A DNA stretch of 64,000 bases from Lachnospiraceae bacterium (GTDB lineage: Bacteria; Bacillota; Clostridia; Lachnospirales; Lachnospiraceae). The position numbers and the translations under genes are program-made. The DNA lies in contig CAJSZQ010000001.1 of NCBI GenBank assembly GCA_910574185.1, forward strand, positions 124,001 through 188,000, written 5' to 3'. A model generated the notes under the pieces. The model did not search any database. It was not told where the DNA came from and saw only the letters and a program-made list of their open reading frames with translations. Below, piece by piece: positions 17,266-26,308 of this stretch; position 1 is the stretch's first letter; every line of letters begins with the position of its first letter.

Positions 17266-18432
17266 CTACTTTCTTTTACCTATTCTTATACTTAAATTCT
17301 GTTTCATTTCTTCTTCTATTTCATTATTAATATTAACTGGCAAAACCAAAAAACTATACTCATTTCCATATATGAATAATGGAGATTTATTATTTTTCCC
17401 TTCACATAATGGGCTGTCTGTATCAATTATACTGAATACGTTCACCAAATAATTCGGGTTAAATCCGATATACAAATTTCCATCCATATTATTATCTTTA
17501 GTTTCTACAGTGTCCAACGTTTCATACCTAAATGTTTTTAAATAAGCATATAACTTTCCATTTTCGCTATGTAACACTACTGGATTTTTATCTCCCTTTA
17601 GCAGATCGCAATTATATTTCATAACCGAAAGCAAACTATCTCTATTTGTAATAAAAGAATAATCTGAATCTTTTGTCAACATTTTTTCCACATCGAAATA
17701 ATGACCTTCTACTCTTCTAACAATATATGTAAAATTATTTCCAGTAACTTTCACATACTTCTTATCTTGGGATAAATTAACTTTTTCCGATGATTTTTTA
17801 TCCAATATCTTTTTAAAAACAGGAGCACATTTATTATGCAACATTAAACTGTCATTTTCTTTTTGAATATCCTGATCTGCTAAAGTTCTCATTCCAATCA
17901 TGTGTCCTTCTAATGCTTCTACACGCTTATTTGAAGTATTAAAATTAAATGTTTGCATTATTTTATTACTCTCTGTATCACTTGTATAAACTGCTAAATT
18001 AACAATAGTTTCCAATAACCTTGATTCTTTAACAGCTAATATACATTCTTCTGTATCGTCCATTGATGGAAGAAATGTATCTATATTCTCATACTTAGGA
18101 ATTGTCACGCACTTATTACCACATATCACATTTAATTTATGTTCCATTTCTGTGCTAATATCATCAAGTGTAACATCACCATTCATCTTTGTAATAATCT
18201 TTAAATCTTCTACATCAATTCCTAATACACCTGGACTTGTATTCCATGTATTATTACTTCTGATTTCTACATAATGTTCTAAATCTGTTCCAAGTGTCTT
18301 AATCGTTCCATCAGCTTCCACCTGAAAATATAATTTTGTCAATGCTGGAAGGCTTGCTCTTCTATTTATAGCTGTTACTCCTTTATCAATCATTGTCTTT
18401 AATTCTTTTGCGTTCATTGTAAATTTTAGCAT
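17266..18432 (-). CDS. DNA sliding clamp (DnaN-like)
   Basis: 388 residues from the ATG at 18432 (MLKFTMNAKELKTMIDKG), preceded by GGAGG. It has the three-domain length of a DNA polymerase III beta clamp. Typical pieces are the N-terminal F-x-x-x-x-x-L opening, LGTDLEHYVEIRS near residue 53, and a C-terminal SPLFIYGNEYSFLVLPV resembling the clamp's final P-(M/V)-R-x block. Divergence is high, as expected for a phage or element copy. It suggests the island replicates with its own clamp or diverts the host polymerase. Confidence 0.8.
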   Translation of the reverse strand: MLKFTMNAKELKTMIDKGVTAINRRASLPALTKLYFQVEADGTIKTLGTDLEHYVEIRSNNTWNTSPGVLGIDVEDLKIITKMNGDVTLDDISTEMEHKLNVICGNKCVTIPKYENIDTFLPSMDDTEECILAVKESRLLETIVNLAVYTSDTESNKIMQTFNFNTSNKRVEALEGHMIGMRTLADQDIQKENDSLMLHNKCAPVFKKILDKKSSEKVNLSQDKKYVKVTGNNFTYIVRRVEGHYFDVEKMLTKDSDYSFITNRDSLLSVMKYNCDLLKGDKNPVVLHSENGKLYAYLKTFRYETLDTVETKDNNMDGNLYIGFNPNYLVNVFSIIDTDSPLCEGKNNKSPLFIYGNEYSFLVLPVNINNEIEEEMKQNLSIRIGKRK

Positions 18433-18476
18433 TTTTCTTTCCTCCATCTGTTCTATTTTCCGTTAAAATACGAGTT

Positions 18477-18782
18477 TCATTTCCTTATATATCTTTCATC
18501 AATTATTTCCTTTATAGGCAAAGGAACAATTGTTTTTCTTTCAAATCTACTTTTATAATTCCTACTAACCATTTTTTGTGCCTCTTTAATATTATTTGCA
18601 TGGATAATATCTAGTATAAAAGAATCATATCTTCCAGCAGCTTCAAAGAAAAAACTTTTATTTCCCTCTCCATATTCTTTCATACCTTGTGATAAATCTA
18701 TTCTCTGAAAACCTTTTTGCTCTGTATTTTCACCTATCAAATATACTTTCGTTTCGTAATCATCTCTAAATTCAATAATCAT
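18477..18782 (-). CDS. Hypothetical protein (101 aa)
   Basis: 101 residues, basic C-terminus (NYKSRFERKTIVPLPIKEI). Likely in the same operon as the clamp, which follows after 44 bp. Family not recognised. Confidence 0.55.
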   Translation of the reverse strand: MIIEFRDDYETKVYLIGENTEQKGFQRIDLSQGMKEYGEGNKSFFFEAAGRYDSFILDIIHANNIKEAQKMVSRNYKSRFERKTIVPLPIKEIIDERYIRK

Positions 18783-18818
18783 ATCAACAACCTCCTTTTT
18801 ATAGATGAACTCCTGATT

Positions 18819-19292
18819 TTAAGATACTTTCACAATTTCCATATAACATCCATCCATAGCCTTATCATACTGTCTGATGTCATATAACCATTTAAAAGGC
18901 ACTCTAACGATCCCCTCTGCCTTTAATTTTTCCATTACTTCTCCAATATTGAAATACCCCTGCATCCAGCCATATCCTGATAAATATTGTGTTCTTTTAA
19001 ATCCACACAATCTATCATAATATTTAATAGTATTCTTCTGTAAGAATTTCACATATCTGTCTGATAAATGATAATTTTCCTCTCTGTTGTTTTCATCATA
19101 TTCAGATATTAAAAACGAATTTCCATGAAACAATTCGAGCTGCCACATTACTTCACGCATATTATAAAGCATTCTTGTGATTCCGTTTATCGCAATCATA
19201 TAATCGTTTCTTGTTCCCGGCTCCCAATTCTTTTTACTACACCTCCCACATTTATAACTGTCTGTATTAATTGTCATTTTATATTTTGCCAT
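18819..19292 (-). CDS. Hypothetical protein with a CxxC pair
   Basis: 157 residues. CGRCSKKNWEPGTR near residue 16 gives a half zinc knuckle; the rest is helical with many aromatic residues (LCGFKRTQYLSGYGWMQGYF). Function unknown. It has a GGATGGC-type ribosome site. Confidence 0.55.
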   Translation of the reverse strand: MAKYKMTINTDSYKCGRCSKKNWEPGTRNDYMIAINGITRMLYNMREVMWQLELFHGNSFLISEYDENNREENYHLSDRYVKFLQKNTIKYYDRLCGFKRTQYLSGYGWMQGYFNIGEVMEKLKAEGIVRVPFKWLYDIRQYDKAMDGCYMEIVKVS

Positions 19293-19344
19293 AATTTATG
19301 CCATCCTTTCTTTTTCTACTTAAAACCATTTTTTCATCTATATT

Positions 19345-19737
19345 TTAATAGTTAAGTGTTTCAACATTCATGTTAAACAAATTTTTCATTTCTTCTATAA
19401 TTTCTTCGTCTAAACCTTCTCTTGCATAGATATGAGTATCAAGACAAGCATTTGTATATATATTTACATCAGTACCCATTTCTAACTCATGTCTACTTGC
19501 AAAATCCAACATAGCCTCATAATAAATAGTGTTTCTATCTGGTAAATTTCCACTTTCTTCTACCCATCTTTTAGTAATTTCTCCAATCTCAATATTGTTT
19601 TCTGAGTCAAACAAGTCCTCAATATCCCATCTTCCACAATTAAAAATGTCTGAAAGAACATTTACCATTGCATTGTATCTTTCCCGCATTTCCTTTTCTT
19701 CACTTCTTCCATTTAATCCATACATATTACAAACCAT
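19345..19737 (-). CDS. Hypothetical protein (130 aa)
   Basis: 130 residues, acidic (DLFDSENNIEIGEITKRWVEESG). Several N-terminal Met codons are possible; the first, at 19737, follows AAGGAT. No recognised family. Confidence 0.5.
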   Translation of the reverse strand: MVCNMYGLNGRSEEKEMRERYNAMVNVLSDIFNCGRWDIEDLFDSENNIEIGEITKRWVEESGNLPDRNTIYYEAMLDFASRHELEMGTDVNIYTNACLDTHIYAREGLDEEIIEEMKNLFNMNVETLNY

Positions 19738-19783
19738 CCTTTCTATTTTCTATTTCTCCATTTGTTATGCGTTTATAGAACTA

Positions 19784-19823
19784 TAAAAGGCACTAACGAA
19801 TATTTTCGCCAATGCCTTATAAC
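19784..19823 (-). terminator. Terminator of the XRE-Fic gene
   Basis: On the minus strand GGCATT-GGCGAA pairs with TTCG-TTAGTGCC, followed by TTTTAT. It lies just beyond the Fic stop codon. Confidence 0.6.
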
Positions 19824-19837
19824 TGGTTATAAATTTT

Positions 19838-20761
19838 TTATTCTTCTGTAAAGTATTCCAATAATTCAATATACATATCCTGAGCAGATAAACAAGTATC
19901 TATCAAATATCCACGCTCATTCTCAAACTCTTTTAATCCTCTGTAATAATAAAGTTTATGCCGTTCATCAACAATAAATGGAATTATATTATGTTTCAAA
20001 CATTCTTTAAATATTATCAAACGTCCTACCCTTCCATTGCCATCTTGAAACGGATGTATTTTTTCAAAATGATAATGAAATTCTACAATATCCTCAAAAG
20101 TAACAGTTTCCTTCTGTTGATATTCAAATAGTAACCGTTGCAATTCCTTTTTAACTCTACTTGGTGGAGTAGTTTTTGAATCACCTACCATATTAGAGCG
20201 TTGTTTATAGCCACCAACATTAAACCATTCCAAACGGCTATCTGATGTATTAGATTTCAATATTTGATGAATTTTTTTTATTATATTTTCCGATAACACA
20301 TCTTCTGCGCAGTCTAAAATATAATCAAAGCATTGGAAATGATTTACGGTTTCTATAATATCGTCTATATTTGCAGGTTCTTTCTCTAATCCAATAGTAT
20401 TCGTTTCATAAATATATCTTGTCTGATCCTCTGTAAGTTTACTTCCTTCCATATGATTAGAATTATATGCAAGCTTCACTTGTGTCTGGTGATAAATTCC
20501 TCCCTTTAATCTAATTTGTTTCTCTTCCTGCAATCGGTACAATAATGTAGTTTTATCAATTTCCTTTTCCATCTCCATAATGTCTCCCGGCTGGCAGTTT
20601 AGAAAATTACAAATATCCTCAATCACCTTCATAGCTATTAATTCATTTTTCGATAATTTCGCAAGGGTAGCAGTAGAAATTTTTATGTTTTCTCTTAACT
20701 CCGTTTTAGTAATATTCCTTTCTTCCAATATATCAAACAGTTTATTATAAGAAATCTTCAA
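19838..20761 (-). CDS. XRE helix-turn-helix/Fic fusion protein
   Basis: 307 residues. Residues 1-65 are a Cro/C1-type helix-turn-helix (ISYNKLFDILEERNITKTEL... DICNFLNCQPGDIME), the same subtype as the free regulators at 30.6, 34.7 and 35.4 kb. Residues 90-305 are Fic: inhibitory motif SNHMEG near 117, then HPFQDGNGRVGR near 236 with the catalytic His and ATP-binding Arg. Fic enzymes transfer AMP to proteins; the HTH suggests self-regulation. No separate antitoxin is needed because the inhibitory helix is built in. All catalytic residues are intact. Confidence 0.9.
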   Translation of the reverse strand: MKISYNKLFDILEERNITKTELRENIKISTATLAKLSKNELIAMKVIEDICNFLNCQPGDIMEMEKEIDKTTLLYRLQEEKQIRLKGGIYHQTQVKLAYNSNHMEGSKLTEDQTRYIYETNTIGLEKEPANIDDIIETVNHFQCFDYILDCAEDVLSENIIKKIHQILKSNTSDSRLEWFNVGGYKQRSNMVGDSKTTPPSRVKKELQRLLFEYQQKETVTFEDIVEFHYHFEKIHPFQDGNGRVGRLIIFKECLKHNIIPFIVDERHKLYYYRGLKEFENERGYLIDTCLSAQDMYIELLEYFTEE

Positions 20762-20868
20762 TTTTCATCACATCCTTTCTACCGCTTAATTATATCATAC
20801 GCATTTACTATAGTAAATATACCTTTATATATATTTATTTTTCTAAACACAGCAATAAAGTACACGAT

Positions 20869-21021
20869 TTATCTTACATATACACTTACATTATTTTCTA
20901 CATCACGTAACCACTTATATCCTGAACGTTTTTCATCTTCTCCAAAATCTATAAGATCATATTTTTCATCTAATTGATATTCATCAAATTCTTTCCAACT
21001 ACAAAATATACGTGTAATCAT
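20869..21021 (-). CDS. Small hypothetical protein (50 aa)
   Basis: An ATG at 21021 behind GGAGG encodes MITRIFCSWKEFDEYQLDEKY..., ending LRDVENNVSVYVR. Compact, acidic, no known family. It is the last of four tightly packed small genes. Confidence 0.55.
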   Translation of the reverse strand: MITRIFCSWKEFDEYQLDEKYDLIDFGEDEKRSGYKWLRDVENNVSVYVR

Positions 21022-21033
21022 TTTCATTCCTCC

Positions 21034-21207
21034 TTAATACCCAAATATAATCCAGTGTAGTATAAATAAAAACGGGATAACAAACATAGCAGCTACAGAC
21101 ATGTAAGCATCTATATTTTCTCTTCTTTTTGTTTTTCTTTCTTCTTCAAGTACCTTCCTTGCCTGCTCTAAAGTGTAATAATCATATTCAGCAACTATCT
21201 TATTCAT
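21034..21207 (-). CDS. Small membrane-anchored protein (57 aa)
   Basis: 57 residues: charged N-terminal helix (YYTLEQARKVLEEERKTKRRE), then one membrane span (MSVAAMFVIPFLFILHWIIF). Its ATG overlaps the stop of the preceding 72-aa gene, showing translational coupling. Function unknown. Confidence 0.55.
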   Translation of the reverse strand: MNKIVAEYDYYTLEQARKVLEEERKTKRRENIDAYMSVAAMFVIPFLFILHWIIFGY

Positions 21208-21422
21208 TTCATACCCTCCAAATCAATTTCATTTCCGACTCTATCAGCAAAATAACATCTATTTGTGTAATCTGAATATTCAAGATTAACACCCATTTTC
21301 GGCAGATTATTTATAACTTCTGTTTCTGCTTTGGATATATCTTCCAAATTTACACCTACTGTACTATTTAAAACTTTTAGGCCACTTAAAAGCTTATTTT
21401 TCCGTTTCTTTGATATTCTCAT
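21204..21422 (-). CDS. Hypothetical protein (72 aa)
   Basis: 72 residues from the ATG at 21422. Basic start (MRISKKRKNKLLSGLK), then an acidic C-terminus (FADRVGNEIDLEGMK). It overlaps the next gene by four bases. Family not recognised. Confidence 0.5.
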   Translation of the reverse strand: MRISKKRKNKLLSGLKVLNSTVGVNLEDISKAETEVINNLPKMGVNLEYSDYTNRCYFADRVGNEIDLEGMK

Positions 21423-21460
21423 TATTATCACCTGTTTCTACTGTTCTACAAACATTATAA

Positions 21461-21497
21461 AACGGCTATAGGTTTATTTTCTCCATAGCCGCTTTAA
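21461..21497 (-). terminator. Hairpin terminator
   Basis: On the minus strand GCGGCTATGG pairs with CCTATAGCCG around an A-rich loop, followed by TTTTAT. It lies after the 21517-21750 gene. Confidence 0.65.
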
Positions 21498-21516
21498 CTG
21501 TGTTGTAAAATAGTTT

Positions 21517-21750
21517 CTAATTCCAATAGTAGCCAGACCCATCTTTCATGTATAATTGCAATCCATCCTTAACCTCAAAATATTCTACTTCTCTCATATC
21601 TACATAATTTTCCTGGAAAACCTCAGAATTAGAATCAATATATCCATTCGGAACAATTTCTATAATCTTCGTTTTTGCCTGTGTGGTTCCCAGCAAATAG
21701 GAACCAACAAGCATTATACAAATAAGTCCAATCATTAAAATCTTTCTCAT
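21517..21750 (-). CDS. Secreted or membrane-anchored small protein
   Basis: 77 residues. A positive start (MRK) and hydrophobic run (ILMIGLICIMLVGSYLLG) form a signal anchor; the rest is acidic (NYVDMREVEYFEVKDG) and ends GYYWN. No lipobox cysteine. Family unknown. Confidence 0.6.
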   Translation of the reverse strand: MRKILMIGLICIMLVGSYLLGTTQAKTKIIEIVPNGYIDSNSEVFQENYVDMREVEYFEVKDGLQLYMKDGSGYYWN

Positions 21751-21785
21751 ATCTCAATTCATTCCTTTCAATTGCTCATAGTATT

Positions 21786-23432
21786 TTATGCCGTTTTTTC
21801 TTCCAAGAGATTCAGATTATTTCCATTAAACAAATAATATTCTGTATTAGAAAGTACCTTATTATATTCCTTCTCTCCTTCAAATTCGTTAACCACGACT
21901 TTTTCTTCCGTTGTCATATCTTTATATGATTTTTTACAATATGAAGGTGGTAGCCATCCTTTGTGTTGGCTACCAAATATATTAAATTTCTTTAGAAGTT
22001 CTTCATTGTTAAAAGTAATATGACAAGTTCCTTTTTTATAAAAAGTAACCGCAAAATACTTTAACTGGATATCCTTTGTTTCTCCATATTCTTCCGCAAA
22101 CTTCAAAGCCTCTTCCAAGTCAACAGCCTCGGTCAAACCGCCATCAAGATAATTGAAACACTTCTCAATATCCTGAAGTTTTTCCACAACCTTATAATTT
22201 GTCGGATAAAATTTTGATACATACCAATCATCAAAACCATTTAAAGGTATTATTACTTTCTTATTAATAATCCATGCTTTATTAGTTTTCCATCCATTAT
22301 AATAACGAATATTTTTTGACATTTCATTGTACCAATGATGTTTATTACTTAATTCATCAAAAAGTTCAATTATTGTATTTTCAATCCCTTTAACAACTTT
22401 CTTTTGCATTTCTATTTTCAATTCATAGATATTATAAAGTGAAAAATCATAATCTTTTAATTCTTCAACTTTATTATAATAATCATGCCTTAAATTCCCT
22501 GTAAGTTGTCCAATAAATTTTTTATTCTCAAAAAGTGCGCTCCAATATTTTCCACGTACTTCTCTTATATATTCATTAACAGACAACTTATTACTATAAT
22601 GATTCTTATTTTTACTTATATCTAGCGAAAGAATGCAACCACCTTTCTGTATTGTTTCGTTTGTTTTTTCATCCTTTCCAAACTCAGTCAAGATAAATGG
22701 TCTCATTGCATAATATTCTTTTATGAGTTTAATTCCTGCATTTACTTCTAATTGATATTGATTCACTATAGCCTTAAAAAAGTCACTATTAATTAGTTGC
22801 GTCTCTTCTCTTTCCTCAAATTCTTTTCTCTCTTGTGCTTTTCTTAATCCATCCAGAATAAATGATTCTCTATGTACCTCTGGAAGCTGAACCTTTACAA
22901 GTGCAATTTCAACCGCCGTTTTTCGCTCTGCATCAAGAAATGCATCTTGTATAAATTCTATTTTAGCACCATATTCTGTAAGCTTCCTCTGTAAATCCAA
23001 TCTTTCATTACTACATGGATTTTTTAAAGTTTCCGCATTTAGGAGACACACAACCGCGCCTCCGTTTCTCTTTTGCATTTCCAGAGCCTTTAAAAGATGT
23101 TTACAGCCATTAGAAAAAGGTGGATTCATAATTATTAAATCGTACTCTTTCATTGTGTCATAGGTCAAAAAATCATTATGTACAACACGAAATTTCTTTC
23201 CTTTAAGAATGTGGCGCAAATTTTGATCAGCTTCTATACAATCAATATCAAAAGATAGTTTTGTATAATATCGCGTTGAGCTTCCTTCTTTTTGCTTTAA
23301 AGCTTCCACAATATCACCCTTTCCTGCCGATGGTTCCAAGATAGTTTTTACCATATCAAATTCCAATCCTGAAAGCATCTTATTGATAAGATGCGCAGGA
23401 GTCGGATAAAATTCTTTAATATCTATGAACAT
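21786..23432 (-). CDS. DNA adenine methylase-like protein with DUF4942-type C-terminus
   Basis: 548 residues. The N-terminal 200 residues form a class I methyltransferase: ILEPSAGKGDIVEAL near residue 36 is the SAM motif, DCIEADQNL near 63, and DLIIMNPPFSNG near 98 is the catalytic NPPF that marks amino-methylation of adenine (or cytosine N4). The remainder (IVNQYQLEVNAGIKLIKEYYAMRPFILTEF and onward) matches my memory of DUF4942. Probably an orphan modification enzyme that protects the element; no restriction partner is adjacent. Confidence 0.8.
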   Translation of the reverse strand: MFIDIKEFYPTPAHLINKMLSGLEFDMVKTILEPSAGKGDIVEALKQKEGSSTRYYTKLSFDIDCIEADQNLRHILKGKKFRVVHNDFLTYDTMKEYDLIIMNPPFSNGCKHLLKALEMQKRNGGAVVCLLNAETLKNPCSNERLDLQRKLTEYGAKIEFIQDAFLDAERKTAVEIALVKVQLPEVHRESFILDGLRKAQERKEFEEREETQLINSDFFKAIVNQYQLEVNAGIKLIKEYYAMRPFILTEFGKDEKTNETIQKGGCILSLDISKNKNHYSNKLSVNEYIREVRGKYWSALFENKKFIGQLTGNLRHDYYNKVEELKDYDFSLYNIYELKIEMQKKVVKGIENTIIELFDELSNKHHWYNEMSKNIRYYNGWKTNKAWIINKKVIIPLNGFDDWYVSKFYPTNYKVVEKLQDIEKCFNYLDGGLTEAVDLEEALKFAEEYGETKDIQLKYFAVTFYKKGTCHITFNNEELLKKFNIFGSQHKGWLPPSYCKKSYKDMTTEEKVVVNEFEGEKEYNKVLSNTEYYLFNGNNLNLLEEKTA

Positions 23433-23460
23433 AATTTATTTTCCTCACTTTCTCAAATTT

Positions 23461-23486
23461 AAAAGGCGGTATATTTCAACCGCCTA
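23461..23486 (-). terminator. Hairpin terminator
   Basis: AGGCGGT pairs with ACCGCCT, with a T-run on the minus strand, directly after the 561-aa gene. Confidence 0.65.
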
Positions 23487-25169
23487 TCCTGTCTGTAATA
23501 CTTCTTCTGGATTATATTTAAAAATAAATCCACGTTTGAAGCTGCTATAATACCCCTTCATTGTCGCAAACTTCCGCTTGACTTCTGTAAAATCTGATTT
23601 ATTTAATTCTTTCTCAGGTTTTACAATCCAGATTTTAGAACCGGTCTTTGTATGAGTATCTTCTGTTATTACATAATTAATTGTTTCTTTTTCCTGCTCT
23701 TCTATATTTCTGTCAGATTCTTGCTTCTGCTTTTCTTCCTTCTTGGACTCAGAATCCATTTCAACATTCAACTTCTCTGTTGGGTCTTCTTTAAACAAAA
23801 ATGCCCTCTTAAATTTTGACCAGTAAGCGCCTATGGACTTCATATACTTATTTACTTGTAAATATTCATCATGGTTTAGCTTTTCCACAACTTTAACAAG
23901 ATAGATTTTTTCGCCGTTACGTGTGTCTATATCTTCCGTAATCTTATAAGTATAATTATTTATGTCAAATTTTTCTGTCGTTTCTTCTATAGCCTTGGTA
24001 GTTGCTTGTTTTTTCTCCACTTTCTTTTCTGATTTAACTTTCCGTTTAACAACTTTTTCAACTTCATAAGGCGTTTTTACTTCTTGAAGCTCACACCATG
24101 CTATAGAACCTTTTTCTATCCATCTTGTAAGATTGTCATGCATACCTGAGCCAATATGCCAATAGTTATTCTTGCTTGAGTTTCCTATACATTCCTTGGT
24201 AAGTTTTCTATTAAGCTTATAAGCATGGTATAATTTTTGACCTTTATACTCTGTTTCATGAATACGATATACAAGCCCCTTCCTGCACCCATGATTAAAG
24301 CTAGACTTCAAAATAAAAAGCTGACCTTCTTTAATTTCTCCGTTAGCAGTTTCAACTGGCTTCAGTTCCTTCTTATACTTTGTAACAGTGATTTTTTCAT
24401 AAATATATCCGTCACCTTCACCAAGCAAACCGCCACAGGTAGTATCGATCTTGTTTATGAAACTTTCAAATGATTCTATAAGTTTGGAATCTTTCTCCAT
24501 TTTTTCACGATTATATTTTGCGCTCCTTATAGCTTCTTCTTCCGTATCACACCGCATAGTATGATCAAAAATATATTTCGCTTCTTTCTTCTCCCATTCA
24601 TCTGCGCCAAATTTTTTAAATTCCTGGTAATCTTCCATATATCTATCATAGGTATAATAATTATAGATATGGGAATATTTTAAAATTCCATTCCCCTTCG
24701 CTATAATGACACCATCTTTTTCAATATGCCAATTCATTTTAGGCGGATGTGCCATATGTCCGGGGATTGTACCGACAACAATATATTTATTTGCGTTTTC
24801 CGTTGCTTCTTCTGCCTTTTTTTGTAAACGTTCAATCATCATTTTGGCACTGGCTGCCTCCGCCTCTGATGCTCCACGTTCAATAGTCATTGCTTCCAAC
24901 TTTTTAATCTTTTCTGCTATACTGTGGTCATAGGTAAAACCAGAATAGTTATATTGTCTGATTTCCTGTGGTTCTGCTGAACCATAAACATTGACGCAAA
25001 GAATGTATCCATTTTTCTCTGCTACTCCGCCCCAATATGCAGGACTATAATAATCAGTCATGCTGTCGCTTTCATCTGCATGATATCCGTATACTTTCCA
25101 GCCTTCCATACTCATTAATTTATGAGCTATCATAACCTTTACATCCTGATATTCGTAATATGTTGACAT
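23484..25169 (-). CDS. Large polyvalent-type protein with C-terminal tandem repeat
   Basis: 561 residues. The N-terminal 120 residues are tyrosine- and glycine-rich. The C-terminus carries two copies of a module of about 60 residues, near 413-470 and 500-558: (Y)(K/V)ITED-x-(D/H)T(R/K), then Y(W/Y)S(K/S)FKR(A/G)F(L/I)FK-x-(D/N)P. A lysine- and glutamate-rich linker separates them. Such modules occur in large polyvalent proteins of phages and ICEs that travel with methylases and helicases. The methylase gene follows 51 bp downstream. Function unknown. Confidence 0.65.
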   Translation of the reverse strand: MSTYYEYQDVKVMIAHKLMSMEGWKVYGYHADESDSMTDYYSPAYWGGVAEKNGYILCVNVYGSAEPQEIRQYNYSGFTYDHSIAEKIKKLEAMTIERGASEAEAASAKMMIERLQKKAEEATENANKYIVVGTIPGHMAHPPKMNWHIEKDGVIIAKGNGILKYSHIYNYYTYDRYMEDYQEFKKFGADEWEKKEAKYIFDHTMRCDTEEEAIRSAKYNREKMEKDSKLIESFESFINKIDTTCGGLLGEGDGYIYEKITVTKYKKELKPVETANGEIKEGQLFILKSSFNHGCRKGLVYRIHETEYKGQKLYHAYKLNRKLTKECIGNSSKNNYWHIGSGMHDNLTRWIEKGSIAWCELQEVKTPYEVEKVVKRKVKSEKKVEKKQATTKAIEETTEKFDINNYTYKITEDIDTRNGEKIYLVKVVEKLNHDEYLQVNKYMKSIGAYWSKFKRAFLFKEDPTEKLNVEMDSESKKEEKQKQESDRNIEEQEKETINYVITEDTHTKTGSKIWIVKPEKELNKSDFTEVKRKFATMKGYYSSFKRGFIFKYNPEEVLQTG

Positions 25170-25223
25170 ACTTTCACCTTATCCTTTCTATGTTTTTATT
25201 GAATTTTCCATCAGATTACTTTT

Positions 25224-25475
25224 TTACAAAACTGTTGCATATAACTCATTTACACGCTGAATCTTGTCATAATCTTCACACACTTTCAATTTATCAAAAT
25301 CAATGATAAAGAAGCGTCCTCTAGTTTCTTCTGGTAGACACTTTTTAATGAAATCCTCTGCTAAATGTGGATAGTCAAATACCGCCGTAATGCTAATTTT
25401 TGATTTTTTATCATCATAATTTTTTCCGTCAATTTTAGACGCTACTACCCATTTACACCTATCTAATATTTTCAT
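25224..25475 (-). CDS. Hypothetical protein (83 aa)
   Basis: 83 residues, alpha/beta composition (KWVVASKIDGKNYDDKKSK, then AEDFIKKCLPEETRGRFFIIDFDKL). First gene before the 561-aa protein, 54 bp upstream. Family unknown. Confidence 0.55.
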   Translation of the reverse strand: MKILDRCKWVVASKIDGKNYDDKKSKISITAVFDYPHLAEDFIKKCLPEETRGRFFIIDFDKLKVCEDYDKIQRVNELYATVL

Positions 25476-25803
25476 GGTTGACCTTACCTTTCTTAAAATT
25501 ATCTATATATTACTTCTCTTTATTTTCTTGTTACACTCTGCATTGTGGGCTTGTGACCATCTGAAAGTTGATCAGGCTTTCAGGCTGCATTATAACAAGC
25601 GTTCATATCCGGCAAGTATACGCTTTATTCGCTTAACTCACTTGCTATTTTTTCACTTAATGGGGTTGAGTACCTAAACTCTGTTATCTACCCGAAAAAG
25701 CGTGATATGCGATTCCTCACTATATAAAGTTGTCAATGTGCAAATGCCCAAACGGGAAATCGAATCCCGTGTGTGTTGCTTGCTCCTGCTGGGCGGTTGA
25801 TAT
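25476..25803. other. Gene-free stretch with hairpins
   Basis: About 330 bp without a credible ORF. It contains CTGAAAG-N9-CTTTCAG (about 25550-25572) and, on the minus strand, CGGGA-TTCGATT-TCCCG near 25750, which looks like a tRNA T-arm, but no full cloverleaf could be folded. The minus-strand motif CACATTGACAACT near 25730-25742 recurs at 26.86, 31.07 and 35.78 kb. Confidence 0.4.
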
Positions 25804-25938
25804 TTATATTCTAAATTTTTCCTTGTCGATCCATACATAATCTATATACCAACTATCATCTTCAATTATTTCTTTGGCTTCCTCCACGCTTTCAACGTTA
25901 AAAACTATTTCATGATCTGCATTAATAATCCACCACAT
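25804..25938 (-). CDS. Small acidic protein (44 aa)
   Basis: An ATG at 25938, behind GGAGG, encodes MWWIINADHEIVFNVESVEEA..., ending YVWIDKEKFRI. A one-domain beta-alpha-beta shape is plausible. It lies directly behind the operator-bearing promoter at 25.98-26.08 kb. Confidence 0.55.
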   Translation of the reverse strand: MWWIINADHEIVFNVESVEEAKEIIEDDSWYIDYVWIDKEKFRI

Positions 25939-25982
25939 TTTTTATTACCTCCGTTTATTGCTTTCCTTTAACTGCCTTTATT

Positions 25983-26085
25983 ATACAACTACACACCTGT
26001 ATAAGTCTATTGACATTTTTTACAAATGTGTAGTTGTATATTTGTGCAATATATACAAGTGTGTAGTTGTAATTTTAGGGTAAAA
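25983..26085 (-). promoter_or_regulatory. Promoter with repeated operator ACAACTACACA
   Basis: Three copies of ACAACTACACA or its complement lie within 100 bp (about 25985, 26023 and 26061). The minus-strand -10 TATAAT is adjacent to one copy. A repressor binding these repeats would control the 44-aa gene. The ribbon-helix-helix protein encoded at 26.1-26.3 kb is the nearest candidate. Confidence 0.55.
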
Positions 26086-26098
26086 AAATAGAACGCTT

Positions 26099-26308
26099 TT
26101 ATTTTTCACGTTCTATCTTCTCCTTTGCAGCTTCTCGGAAAAAACCATTTTTTGAAATATTTTTTTCGCAACAAAACTTTTCTATTATTTCCGCTTCATC
26201 ATTGGGAATAACTAATTGAACTCTTTTACAATTGGCATCTTGCCATTTCTTATTAGCTCTTTTCTTCGCTTCTGATACTGGTGTAATCTTTATCACCTCC
26301 CTAATCAT
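26099..26308 (-). CDS. Ribbon-helix-helix (Arc-type) protein
   Basis: About 60-69 residues: ITPVSEAKKRANKKWQDANCKRVQLVIPNDEAEIIEKFCCEKNISKNGFFREAAKEK. The beta strand (KRVQLVIP) and two helices match Arc/MetJ-like DNA-binding dimers. The start is uncertain: an ATG at 26308 overlaps the upstream stop, but GGGAGG is best placed for the ATT in AAG-ATT-ACA-CCA (26287), which would be a rare AUU start. It is the third gene of a small operon. Confidence 0.7.
   Translation of the reverse strand: MIREVIKITPVSEAKKRANKKWQDANCKRVQLVIPNDEAEIIEKFCCEKNISKNGFFREAAKEKIEREK

Noticed and set aside
25745-25770. tRNA gene suggested by a T-arm-like CGGGA-TTCGATT-TCCCG on the minus strand
   Set aside because: No acceptor, D-arm or anticodon arm could be paired around it.
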